Assembly: GCA_031260045.1 (NCBI GenBank)
Contig: JAIRKO010000018.1
Span: 1-42,880, forward strand
Source: Dysgonamonadaceae bacterium
Lineage (GTDB): Bacteria; Bacteroidota; Bacteroidia; Bacteroidales; Azobacteroidaceae
Direction: 5' to 3'
Length of the DNA stretch: 42,880 nt
Below the pieces are notes generated by a model, which worked only from the letters and a program-made list of their open reading frames with translations, was not told where the DNA came from and did not search any database. The position numbers and the translations under genes were made by a program. Shown here in pieces: positions 27,353-35,590 of the stretch. Numbering within the stretch: the stretch's first letter is position 1; each line of letters begins with the position of its first letter.

Positions 27353-27418
27353 TTTGTACGCAAAGTCGCAAAAAGCCCTGTCACTGCGGGCTTTCCCGCG
27401 CGAGATGACGGGACTTTT
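27353..27418. repeat. Family B element, left copy of a direct pair
   Basis: It begins TTTGTACGCAAAG and contains the inverted arms AAAAGCCCTGTCAC and GATGACGGGACTTTT. A second copy with the same leading sequence starts at 27467. Confidence 0.7.
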
Positions 27419-27449
27419 CGCATCTTCACACACATTAAAATATTTTACG

Positions 27450-27457
27450 TACATTTG
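27450..27457 (+). promoter_or_regulatory. -7 promoter box for the thioredoxin gene
   Basis: TACATTTG matches TAnnTTTG, 156 bases before ATG 27614. A repeat element lies between it and the gene, so the leader would contain a long hairpin. Confidence 0.5.
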
Positions 27458-27466
27458 CAATGATTA

Positions 27467-27579
27467 TTTGTACGCGAAAGCGGGAAGCCGAAAAAAGCCC
27501 GTCATTGCAGGCTTGACCTGCAAGTCGCAGTGCGTTTTTTCAGGGGATCCCGCGTTGAGCGCGGGATGACGGGGCTTTT
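27467..27579. repeat. Family B element, right copy, in the tlpA-like leader
   Basis: It begins TTTGTACGCGAAAG. AAAAAGCCCGTCAT near 27491 pairs with ATGACGGGGCTTTT at 27566-27579. The inner part has the nested hairpins GCAGGCTTGACCTGC and TCCCGCGTTGAGCGCGGGAT. An open frame through it at 27339-27569 is an accident of repeat sequence. Confidence 0.75.
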
Positions 27580-27613
27580 CCCCATTAATCACTAATCATT
27601 ATTCATTTACAAT

Positions 27614-28162
27614 ATGAAAAAAACAACAATTACACTATTATTAGCCTTGCTGGAAATCGCCTACGGATTTTCGCAAAACATTGCCGTCGTCAACGGCGTG
27701 TGGGAACGGGAAAAACGCGAAAATACGGAAGGGCGGGACGCTTTTGATTTCCGGTTTGCCGACACCAATGGGAAAGAAATCGCCCTGTCCGATTTCAAAG
27801 GGAAAGTCATTTATGTGGATATTTGGGCAACATGGTGCGGTCCGTGCCGGAAAGAATTTCCTTTCCTGAAACAATTGGAAGCCGAATATCACGACAACAA
27901 AGAGTTGGTTTTTATCGGCGTGAGCATAGATAAAACGCAAGATAAAGGGAAATGGCAGGACTTTTTGATGAAAGAAAATCTGCCCGGCATCCAACTTTTT
28001 GCGGGAGACGCTGCCGGCGAAAACCTGATAACGCCCTATGAAATAAACTCAATACCCCGTTTTATTTTAGTCGGGAAAGATGGGAAATTGATTTTTGCCG
28101 ATGCGCCGCGTCCTTCTTCGGGAGAGATACGGGGGGTTATTGGTGCGGCTTTTGGGGAATAG
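27614..28162 (+). CDS. TlpA-like thiol-disulfide oxidoreductase, exported
   Basis: The 182-residue protein has an N-terminal hydrophobic signal (TITLLLALLEIAYGFS, cut near 20), then a thioredoxin fold of the TlpA/ResA type. The active site is WATWCGPCRKEF near residue 74, after FKGKVIYVDI. The cis-proline region is NSIPRFILVGKDG. The C-x-x-C is complete, so it can reduce or exchange disulfides in the periplasm. It lacks the N-terminal DUF4369 domain that many Bacteroidetes TlpA proteins carry. Substrates are unknown. The RhuM gene follows by 17 bases, but a functional link is not evident. Confidence 0.9.
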   Translation: MKKTTITLLLALLEIAYGFSQNIAVVNGVWEREKRENTEGRDAFDFRFADTNGKEIALSDFKGKVIYVDIWATWCGPCRKEFPFLKQLEAEYHDNKELVFIGVSIDKTQDKGKWQDFLMKENLPGIQLFAGDAAGENLITPYEINSIPRFILVGKDGKLIFADAPRPSSGEIRGVIGAAFGE

Positions 28163-28179
28163 TTAAGAACTGAGGATAA

Positions 28180-28869
28180 ATGAAGCGATTAAATATAAAA
28201 AACAGTACGGTTCAGTTCCTTGCTTTTGTAAGCGAGCGGGGCGGCGATACCGTTGATATTGCTTTTCAAAACGGGGATTTGTGGGCAACGGAAAAGGTTA
28301 TGGCTGCGCTTTACGGCATCGACCGTAGCGGGATAGCACGGCATATAAAGAATATTTTTGAAGACGGCGAATTGAACGAAGACATGGTGTGTGCATTTTT
28401 TGCACATACCACTCAACACGGCGCTATTGAAGGGAAAATGCAAACGAAAGAGGTTAAATTTTACAACCTTGACATGATAATTTCCGTCGGGTATCGCGTC
28501 AATTCGGCGCAGGCAATTGATTTTCGCCGGTGGGCAACTTCGGTATTGAAAGAATTTGCCCGGAAAGGCTACATTATAGACCGCAAACGAATGGAAAACG
28601 GCAAGTTTTTCGACGAAGATTATTTTGAACACCTGCTCTCCGAAATCCGTGAAATTCGTTTGAGCGAAAGGCGACTTTATCAAAAAATTACCGATATTTA
28701 TGCCACCGCTTCCGACTACGACGCCCATTCGCCGCTCACCAAACAGTTTTTTGCAACGGCGATGAACAAACTGCATTGGGCTGTTCACCGCAATACGGTA
28801 GCCGAAGTGATTTATCGCCGCTCTACCAGAGCGATTTTGACCGCTTTTTGCAGTTGGAAGAATATATAA
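28180..28869 (+). pseudogene. RhuM-family gene, C-terminally shortened
   Basis: The 229-residue product matches the N-terminal two-thirds of RhuM proteins. Seen are DLWATEKVMAALYGIDRSGI, the middle part FYNLDMIISVGYRVNSAQAI then DFRRWATSVLKEFARKGY, and KLHWAVHRNTVAEVIY. Full-length family members are usually above 300 residues. After AEVIYRR the frame changes to an unrelated-looking tail. A second frame (28824-28883) reads YQSDFDRFLQLEEYIRLNE then stop, which looks like the original C-terminus. An internal deletion with frameshift near 28820 is the best explanation. RhuM genes often lie in islands beside fic, as here; their biochemical role is poorly defined. A shortened but active protein cannot be excluded. 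Confidence 0.75.
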
Positions 28870-28875
28870 GGCTCA

Positions 28876-29592
28876 ATGAATAATTTAACGTCATATCTAC
28901 AAGAGGAAAAGCAGGCAAGACGCAAAGGCGGTTTATACCACAAAACGCAGGTCAACCTCGCCTACAATTCAAACAGGATTGAAGGTAGCCGACTGACGGA
29001 AGAACAAACCCGCTGCATTTTTGAAACCCGCACCATCGGTTTCAAAGACGAAGATGCGCTACCGGTTGACGACATTATCGAAATCTCAAATCACTTTGTG
29101 GCGTTTGATTATTTGCTTGACAGTGTGAACAATCCGCTGTCGAACGACATCATTAAAAAGTTTCACGGCATTTTGAAGACAGGCATTTCTGATGCGTACT
29201 CGGCGCAGTTTGCCGTTGGCGAATGGAAAAAACTTGCCAACGAAGTAGGCGGGATTGAAACCACAAGTCCCGAAAATGTTGAGGCTGATATGCAAACGCT
29301 TAATAATCGGTACAATTCCATTGATAAAATCGAATTTGAAAATATTATCGAATACCATTATCGTTTTGAAAAAATACACCCCTTTCAGGACGGTAATGGC
29401 AGGGTCGGACGGCTGATTATGTTTCGCGAGTGCTTGAGAAACAGCATTATCCCGTTCATAATTGACGAGCGGCATAAACAGCATTATTATCGCGGTTTGC
29501 GGGAGTTTGCAACGGTTCGTGGCTATTTGCTCGATACTTGCCTTTCGGCGCAGGATACCTATGCTGGATGGATTCGGTATTTTTATAAGTAG
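28876..29592 (+). CDS. Fic-domain AMP-transferase-like protein
   Basis: Fic proteins usually attach AMP from ATP to a hydroxyl group of target proteins. The 238-residue protein has the complete active-site motif HPFQDGNGRVGR near residue 169 (HxFxxGNGRxxR). It also has an N-terminal inhibitory helix motif, SNRIEG (S/T-x-x-x-E-G), near 35, whose glutamate should hold the enzyme in check. The start ATG overlaps the remnant of the preceding RhuM reading frame by 8 bases, a sign of translational coupling before that gene was damaged. No separate antitoxin gene is seen; the internal inhibitory helix may serve. The target protein is unknown. Confidence 0.92.
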   Translation: MNNLTSYLQEEKQARRKGGLYHKTQVNLAYNSNRIEGSRLTEEQTRCIFETRTIGFKDEDALPVDDIIEISNHFVAFDYLLDSVNNPLSNDIIKKFHGILKTGISDAYSAQFAVGEWKKLANEVGGIETTSPENVEADMQTLNNRYNSIDKIEFENIIEYHYRFEKIHPFQDGNGRVGRLIMFRECLRNSIIPFIIDERHKQHYYRGLREFATVRGYLLDTCLSAQDTYAGWIRYFYK

Positions 29593-29619
29593 GTAATCAA
29601 AATTATTATATTTTCTATT

Positions 29620-29755
29620 CCGGATTGCTTCACCGCTATGCGGTTAGCAATGACGTGTGCGGTGTTTGGCTTCACCGCTTTGCTGCGCCCGCAATGACGA
29701 CTACGGCATTTGACCCCACTGCATCATTGCGAAGGCGAAGCCTGAAGCAATCCAG
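29620..29755. repeat. Composite MITE-like repeat, family A, copy with both arms
   Basis: The left arm is CCGGATTGCTTCACCGCTAT then GCGGTTAGCAATGAC. The right arm is GCATCATTGCGAAGGCGAAG then CCTGAAGCAATCCAG. The middle (GTGCGGTGTTTGGCTTCACC) aligns with the middle of the element at 408-589. It sits between fic and the gapA promoter. Confidence 0.8.
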
Positions 29756-29785
29756 AAAATTTTTTTAAAAAATACACTATTAAAT

Positions 29786-29817
29786 TTTGAATAAACAGTT
29801 AAAAAATTATATCTTTG
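29786..29817 (+). promoter_or_regulatory. Promoter of gapA
   Basis: TTTG (29786-29789), a 20-base spacer and TATCTTTG (29810-29817) match the consensus very well; the leader is about 50 bases. Confidence 0.8.
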
Positions 29818-29859
29818 CGTCGCAAAAAGATGAAACACAGTTTAATTTTTAATCACTAA

Positions 29860-30870
<1,011 letters not shown>

Positions 30871-30896
30871 TTTACAAAGAAAATGATTAATTGTTG

Positions 30897-30946
30897 AAGG
30901 CGAAAGCGGCGGAATGTCGCTTTCGCCTTTGTTTTTTCTTTTTTTG
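30897..30946 (+). terminator. Intrinsic terminator of gapA
   Basis: AAGGCGAAAGCG pairs perfectly with CGCTTTCGCCTT and is followed by TGTTTTTTCTTTTTTT. Confidence 0.9.
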
Positions 30947-30951
30947 GAGGG

Positions 30952-31020
30952 TATCGCACACGTCATTGCAAACCGCGAAACGGTGAAGCAATCCGGATTG
31001 CTTCAGGCTGCGGTTCGTAA
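30952..31020. repeat. Family A repeat with back-to-back arms
   Basis: TATCGCACACGTCATTGCAA then ACCGCGAAACGGTGAAGCAA and TCC is joined directly to the inverse arm GGATTGCTTCAGGCTGCGGT. The two arms abut at the GGATTGCTTCA end with no spacer. Confidence 0.75.
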
Positions 31021-31084
31021 GACGAATTATGTTTTTTTGTGTAATTTTAGTAAAATAAAATAAGCCTAAATCAAAAAATACCTG

Positions 31085-31092
31085 TATCTTCG
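31085..31092 (+). promoter_or_regulatory. Probable -7 promoter box for the small exported protein
   Basis: TATCTTCG differs by one base from TAnnTTTG and lies 29 bases before ATG 31122. Confidence 0.45.
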
Positions 31093-31121
31093 CAACGTTT
31101 TAATTTTTAAATTATATTTAT

Positions 31122-31355
31122 ATGAAAAAAAGTATTGTATTATTAATGGTAGCGGCGTTGTTGGTATCGGTATCAACTTTCGCCCAGGAGAACAAAAAAG
31201 AAGCTCCTAAAGCGCAAGCAGAGCAGGTAGAGAAAAAAACCGGTGAAGAAAAAGCCGGAAAAGAAGAAAAAGCCTGCTGCAAAGAAAAAGGGAAAGACGC
31301 AAAATCTTGCCCCAAAGAAGCAGGAAAGGAAACAAAATCCGGCGACAAAAAGTAA
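31122..31355 (+). CDS. Small exported lysine/glutamate-rich protein with three cysteines
   Basis: The 77-residue product starts with a clear signal peptide (KKSIVLLMVAALLVSVSTFA, cut after the AFA-like site at about residue 21). The mature part is almost entirely Lys, Glu, Ala and Gly, with cysteines in ACCKEKGKDAKSC. The family is not recognised. The charged mature part should be unstructured or helical. The cysteine pair could bind metal or form disulfides; this is a guess from composition. It ends 6 bases before the convergent AddB-like gene and has a plausible promoter. Confidence 0.75.
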   Translation: MKKSIVLLMVAALLVSVSTFAQENKKEAPKAQAEQVEKKTGEEKAGKEEKACCKEKGKDAKSCPKEAGKETKSGDKK

Positions 31356-31361
31356 TCTGTT

Positions 31362-34229
31362 TTAGCGTTTGCGTTTGCAAAGTTCTTTGAACTTACAGTA
31401 AGTGCAATTGTTTGCGAAAGTGGTCTGTGAGAAAGGGATGTCCCGATTGAACAGATCACTTATTTTTTGTACGTACAGTTCCTCAAATTCCCCGTGCAAA
31501 CGCCTGAAATCCTCAATCGGCTCTTTTTCGTATTCCACGACGGGCGAAAAGTTTTCCCGGCTCGCGTCCTGCATGTAGAGCAGAGTCGGAACAACGGGCA
31601 ATTCAAACATTTTTTTACGAATTAAAACGGAGGCATACACGAAAATCTGAAAAATATGCCCCGCCCGCCGGTCTTTTTCCGTAACCAAATCGGCTAACGC
31701 CTTGTAAGTTTTACCGGAACTGCCTGTTTTGTAATCCACTATCCACAGTTGCCCGTTGTGTTCTTCCATTCGGTCGATGACGCCGCCGATTTTGAGTTTG
31801 ACCGCCGCCGCCGGCAGTTCGATAACATCGTAAATTTTCTGTTCCAGACCCAGCACGGTAAACGGCGCCCGTCGCCGGTCGAACGCAATCAGCCGTTCAA
31901 GCATTTTGCAAATCACGCGGAAATTAATCAGTTGTTCGCCGTTGTACTGCGTTTCGTCCGTCGGTTTGCCCTTGAAATAGACCTCTTGAAAGGCTTTTGC
32001 GACCAGTTTCCGAATTCGCAATTCCGCTTCCGGCTGCAGGTAGCCGTCCAAATGGGCTTTTTGCACGGTGAAAGCGGAATTTGCAGCGCCGGATATTTCC
32101 CTGTATAAAAATTCGGCGGCGCGGTGAAATATCGTTCCGAAAACCGAAGCGTCCAGTTCGTCGGACAACTCGTCGGGCGTTTCGTAACCCTTTATTTTTT
32201 CCCAATAAAAGCGGAGCGAACAGTCGATAAAAGTATTCAGGCTCGAAGGGGTCAGCGGCTTGGCTTCGGGATTGGCGTTCAAATCGTATTTTTCTTTGAT
32301 GAGGCGGATTATTTCATCCGTTTTCTGGACTGTAATCGGCTGTACATCCATCGGTTTCACGGTAGAAAGCAAGGTGTATCGCTGAATATTCAGTCGCTTA
32401 TCGACCAGTATTTGCAAGAGAAAACGGCTCATTTCGGCTTTGCCGCTCTGCGTTTTATCGGTATTATAAACTAAGGTGATTTTCTCGGCGCGTTGCAGCA
32501 AACGGTAGAAATGATAGGCATATATCGAATCCTGACGGTCGACGGTGTTCAGCCCCAAATGCGAACGGAGAAACTGCGGAATAAACGTATTTTCGCCGCC
32601 ATTGTCGGGCATAAATCCTTCGTTTACGCTCAATATCAACAAATTCTTAAAATCAAGCGTTCGCGTTTCGAGGACGCCCATAATTTGCAGACCTTTCACG
32701 GGTTCGCCGTGAAAAGGCACCTGCGTCGCCGACAGCAGCCGCTGCAACAGGCGCAGAAAAGTGGGCTTTTCCAGCGTCCACTCGCCGGACGACAGCAAGC
32801 CGTACAAACGGTTCAACACCTGATACGCCCTAAAAATAGATTCCTGATACAGACCGTCGTAAACATCCCGATAGGAGGCTTCGTCGCGATACGCCTTGCC
32901 CAAGTTTTCAACCAAATTCAAAAGGTATCCCGCCAAATCGACGGCATCGCTCGTATGCCTGAAAAGCGTCTCGTTATTAAGCAATTGACTGCTGGGAAAA
33001 AAGATATTGTCCCGGCTAATCGTTTTTTCCGTTTTCTCCGCTTCGGGAAAAATAATTCGGGTGTAGGGATGCCGGAGCGCGGGCAAAACCTGTTTGTAAT
33101 AGAAAGCATCGGGTTTCACAAGCCCTTTGATTTGCAGTTCCGCCCATATCTGCAAAAAAACGGCAATGGGCGTTTGCGTGATCGGAAAACCCATAGTAAT
33201 ATTCACATTTTCAACCTTTTCGGGGGAAACGGCGTGCATCACAACGGGCAAAATATCTTCGTTGCACAGCACAATCGCCGAGTCGGGCGTCGCGTGGTCG
33301 GGCGAATGTCTCAAAGACTCGATCCAGTCGGGGATAACGCCCGCCTGCCCGCTCTCGGAAGGAGAAGCCATCAAGGTGATTTCCTTTTCCCGACTCAGGA
33401 AAGCGTTAAACTCAGGCTTGTCAAGCGCCGAACCGAACTGCTCGGCGTTTTCGGCAATCGACCTGCCCGCCTCGTGATCCAGATAGTAAGTATCATAATC
33501 CCAATAAAATGACGATTTATTTTTCAGCCGCTCGAATAACCGCTCCTCGCACTTGTTGAGAACGTTAAATCCGGCAAAAACGTAGTGTTTGTCGGGAAAT
33601 TCAATCTCTTCGTTTTCAATCACTTCCCGCATTAACATACCCGGATAAGCCAACCCGCGTTCTTTCAGTTTTTCCCGAAAAGCATGGTACACCTCGCCCA
33701 AAATGTTCCAAATCGACCAAAAAGCGTCTTTCAAACGTGTATCCTCTTTGAAAATTTTGCCGAAATGGCGGTTAATATTTTCCCACTGCACTTCCGAAAG
33801 GTGGCTAAAATCGTCTTTCATCCTGTCCAAATCCTTGAGATTTGAGAACAGGGCGCGGGCTGGCACAAGGTTTTTATCAATGTCGTCAAAATCGTTCAGC
33901 AGGATTTCGCCGAAAAAGAAAAACTCGTCAAGCGTTTCCGTCACGGGCGTTTCGGACTTGGCATTGCGCACCGCAAGGTAGGATTGGTACAAATCGCCGG
34001 TCAGTTGCAGCATATCGGCGCTCCGGTAGGCGGAACGGCTCTCGAAAAGTTCCTCAATCGTTGCATATTGCGGCGCCCACAGCGGCTTTCCGACTTCGGC
34101 ATACAAATAATTATTGAAAAACAACCGCGCCCGCCTGCTTGGAAAAACCACCGTAACGTCGGCAAGCCCGTTTCCAAAGCGCGTTACCAGGTCTTTTGCC
34201 ACAAGATGGAGGAAAGAAGTTGAAGCCAT
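31362..34229 (-). CDS. AddB-like PD-(D/E)XK nuclease
   Basis: The 955-residue protein has an N-terminal helicase-like region that begins VTVVFPSRRARLFFNNYL but shows no Walker A lysine loop. Its C-terminal nuclease domain carries VIDRMEEHNGQLWIVDYKTG (D then DYK, near 825). Cysteines in FIDCSLRFYW (near 670) and in NCTYCKFKELC at the very end give four ligands, as in the 4Fe-4S nuclease of AddB. AddB works with AddA to process double-strand breaks, but no AddA helicase is in this window. It lies downstream of the HU-like gene on the same strand behind a 147-base spacer with a complex hairpin element. Confidence 0.85.
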   Translation of the reverse strand: MASTSFLHLVAKDLVTRFGNGLADVTVVFPSRRARLFFNNYLYAEVGKPLWAPQYATIEELFESRSAYRSADMLQLTGDLYQSYLAVRNAKSETPVTETLDEFFFFGEILLNDFDDIDKNLVPARALFSNLKDLDRMKDDFSHLSEVQWENINRHFGKIFKEDTRLKDAFWSIWNILGEVYHAFREKLKERGLAYPGMLMREVIENEEIEFPDKHYVFAGFNVLNKCEERLFERLKNKSSFYWDYDTYYLDHEAGRSIAENAEQFGSALDKPEFNAFLSREKEITLMASPSESGQAGVIPDWIESLRHSPDHATPDSAIVLCNEDILPVVMHAVSPEKVENVNITMGFPITQTPIAVFLQIWAELQIKGLVKPDAFYYKQVLPALRHPYTRIIFPEAEKTEKTISRDNIFFPSSQLLNNETLFRHTSDAVDLAGYLLNLVENLGKAYRDEASYRDVYDGLYQESIFRAYQVLNRLYGLLSSGEWTLEKPTFLRLLQRLLSATQVPFHGEPVKGLQIMGVLETRTLDFKNLLILSVNEGFMPDNGGENTFIPQFLRSHLGLNTVDRQDSIYAYHFYRLLQRAEKITLVYNTDKTQSGKAEMSRFLLQILVDKRLNIQRYTLLSTVKPMDVQPITVQKTDEIIRLIKEKYDLNANPEAKPLTPSSLNTFIDCSLRFYWEKIKGYETPDELSDELDASVFGTIFHRAAEFLYREISGAANSAFTVQKAHLDGYLQPEAELRIRKLVAKAFQEVYFKGKPTDETQYNGEQLINFRVICKMLERLIAFDRRRAPFTVLGLEQKIYDVIELPAAAVKLKIGGVIDRMEEHNGQLWIVDYKTGSSGKTYKALADLVTEKDRRAGHIFQIFVYASVLIRKKMFELPVVPTLLYMQDASRENFSPVVEYEKEPIEDFRRLHGEFEELYVQKISDLFNRDIPFSQTTFANNCTYCKFKELCKRKR

Positions 34230-34261
34230 ATTTGTTAAAATATTAATGCGTTTTTATGAAT

Positions 34262-34352
34262 GTAAATTTCCATCCCGATGAAAATTTATTTGCGTCGGGA
34301 CGGAAAAAAAATTACATCGGGATGGAAATTTACGTCCATGCCGATGTAATTT
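34262..34352. promoter_or_regulatory. Four-segment element with mutually exclusive hairpins
   Basis: Four related segments occur. S1 (34262-34280, GTAAATTTCCATCCCGATG); S2 (34293-34306, CGTCGGGACGGAAA); S3 (34309-34333, containing ACATCGGGATGGAAATTTAC); S4 (34334-34352, GTCCATGCCGATGTAATTT). S1 pairs with S3 over 19 bp without mismatch, S1 with S2 over 14 positions with two mismatches, and S3 with S4 over 12 bp. The S1-S3 pairing excludes both others. It lies between the HU-like and AddB-like genes in their shared minus-strand transcript path. Confidence 0.7.
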
Positions 34353-34376
34353 TGACCACATACAAATGCCTGTTTA

Positions 34377-34751
34377 TCAGGCTTTCTCGAAATGGATACC
34401 TTCGATTAGTTTCTTCAATTTGACGCTCGGTGTGAAAATGATTCTGATACCCGAAATCATCGCAACATTAAATTCATTGGCGTTATTTACGCCTTTGCTG
34501 GAAAACGAGACGCGAAAAGTGCCGAGATCGCCCAAACTGACGCTTTTGCCCATCAGCAAATACTTGGGGATGGTGTCGATTGTGCTGTCAATCACATTCG
34601 CCACATCGCCGCGCGAGAGCGACGAAAGGGCAACAATTTCTTCTGCAATCTCTTCCTGAGATATTTTGCCGTCGTTCACCGGCGAGGCATACAGTTTTTT
34701 CGCTGCCTGAGGGTCATTTGGATTGGAACGTGGAATTAACTTATACTTCAT
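34377..34751 (-). CDS. HU-related DNA-binding protein (Bacteroidetes type)
   Basis: The 124-residue protein resembles the HU/IHF-related family common in Bacteroidetes. The N-terminal half has helices (ISQEEIAEEIVALSSLSRGD). The beta-arm part is SVSLGDLGTFRVSFSSKGVN, and a basic C-terminal stretch contains FTPSVKLKKLIEGI. It should bind and bend DNA as a dimer. It is longer than canonical HU (about 90) because of an extra N-terminal segment starting MKYKLIPRSNPND. Its position between ubiE and the AddB-like gene on the same strand is compatible with one transcript, though the 59-base gap upstream may contain its own promoter. Confidence 0.9.
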   Translation of the reverse strand: MKYKLIPRSNPNDPQAAKKLYASPVNDGKISQEEIAEEIVALSSLSRGDVANVIDSTIDTIPKYLLMGKSVSLGDLGTFRVSFSSKGVNNANEFNVAMISGIRIIFTPSVKLKKLIEGIHFEKA

Positions 34752-34810
34752 GATTTGTTTCCTTTCATTTTTAAAGGGTTAATATTTAATTGATGATATA
34801 ATAACGTTAA

Positions 34811-35569
34811 TTATTTCAAATTATTGTCATGTTGCTTACTCCCGATATACATCAAGCAAATCCCAAAAGTAAATCGCTTGCAGGCAACATCTTGAAACCC
34901 GTTTTTCTCAAGTATAGCCGTCATTTCCTTGCCCTGCGGGAAAACGGCGATGGATTGCGTCAAATAGCGGTAAGCCGTGCGATTACCGGCAATCCGGTTG
35001 CCTATAAAGGGTATCAGCTTGGAATACAGTTGATAGGCTTGTTTAATCGGAAAACATTTCGGCGCGGTGAGTTCGAGCATCATCAGTTTTCCGCCCGGCT
35101 TCAATACCCGCAGGATTTCCCGCAAACTCCGGTCTAATTGCCCGAAATTGCGGACGCCGAAAGCAACCGTCGCCGCATCGAAAAAGTTGTCTTCAAACCG
35201 CAAATCGGCGCAATCCTGCCTCTCAATGCCGATGACGCCCGACAATCCCGCGCCGGCAACCTTTTTCCGCCCGACCGCCATCATTTTTTCGGAAATATCT
35301 ATGCCGACAATTTTTTTGGGTTGCAGCAGCCGGCAGGCTTCGATTGCCAAATCGCCGGTGCCGGTGGCAATATCCAGCAGATTTTTCGGGGCAAGGGCTT
35401 TCAACGCCGAAATCCCTTTTTTGCGCCACGACCGGTCGATACCCCACGACAAGGAATGGTTCAGGCGATCGTATTTGCTCGCGATTTCGTTGAACATCAA
35501 CGCGATTTGCTCGCTTTTGGATGCGCCGCCTGAGGCGTAGGGGACTGTTTTTTCTGCTTGGTATGCCAT
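34811..35569 (-). CDS. ubiE: Demethylmenaquinone methyltransferase
   Basis: This enzyme methylates demethylmenaquinone with S-adenosylmethionine, the last step of menaquinone synthesis. The 252-residue protein begins with MFNEIASKYDRLNHSLSWG, the family's signature near residue 25. It has motif I LLDIATGTGDLAIEA near 64, then VGIDISEKMM, FGVRNFGQLDRSLREILRVL and PGGKLMMLEL. Length is normal. It lies 21 bases after the S41 protease gene on the same strand, so an operon is likely. Anaerobic Bacteroidales use menaquinone only, so MenG is the functional name; the symbol ubiE is used for the family. Confidence 0.95.
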   Translation of the reverse strand: MAYQAEKTVPYASGGASKSEQIALMFNEIASKYDRLNHSLSWGIDRSWRKKGISALKALAPKNLLDIATGTGDLAIEACRLLQPKKIVGIDISEKMMAVGRKKVAGAGLSGVIGIERQDCADLRFEDNFFDAATVAFGVRNFGQLDRSLREILRVLKPGGKLMMLELTAPKCFPIKQAYQLYSKLIPFIGNRIAGNRTAYRYLTQSIAVFPQGKEMTAILEKNGFQDVACKRFTFGICLMYIGSKQHDNNLK

Positions 35570-35590
35570 GTGGACGAGTTACGAGTTTGT

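Noticed and set aside
27339-27569. A 76-codon open frame upstream of the thioredoxin gene
   Set aside because: It runs through two repeat copies and a promoter box; a similar artefact occurs at 25332-25532.
32493-33512. A 339-codon plus-strand open frame opposite the AddB-like gene
   Set aside because: Composition of a shadow frame; no motif and no promoter.
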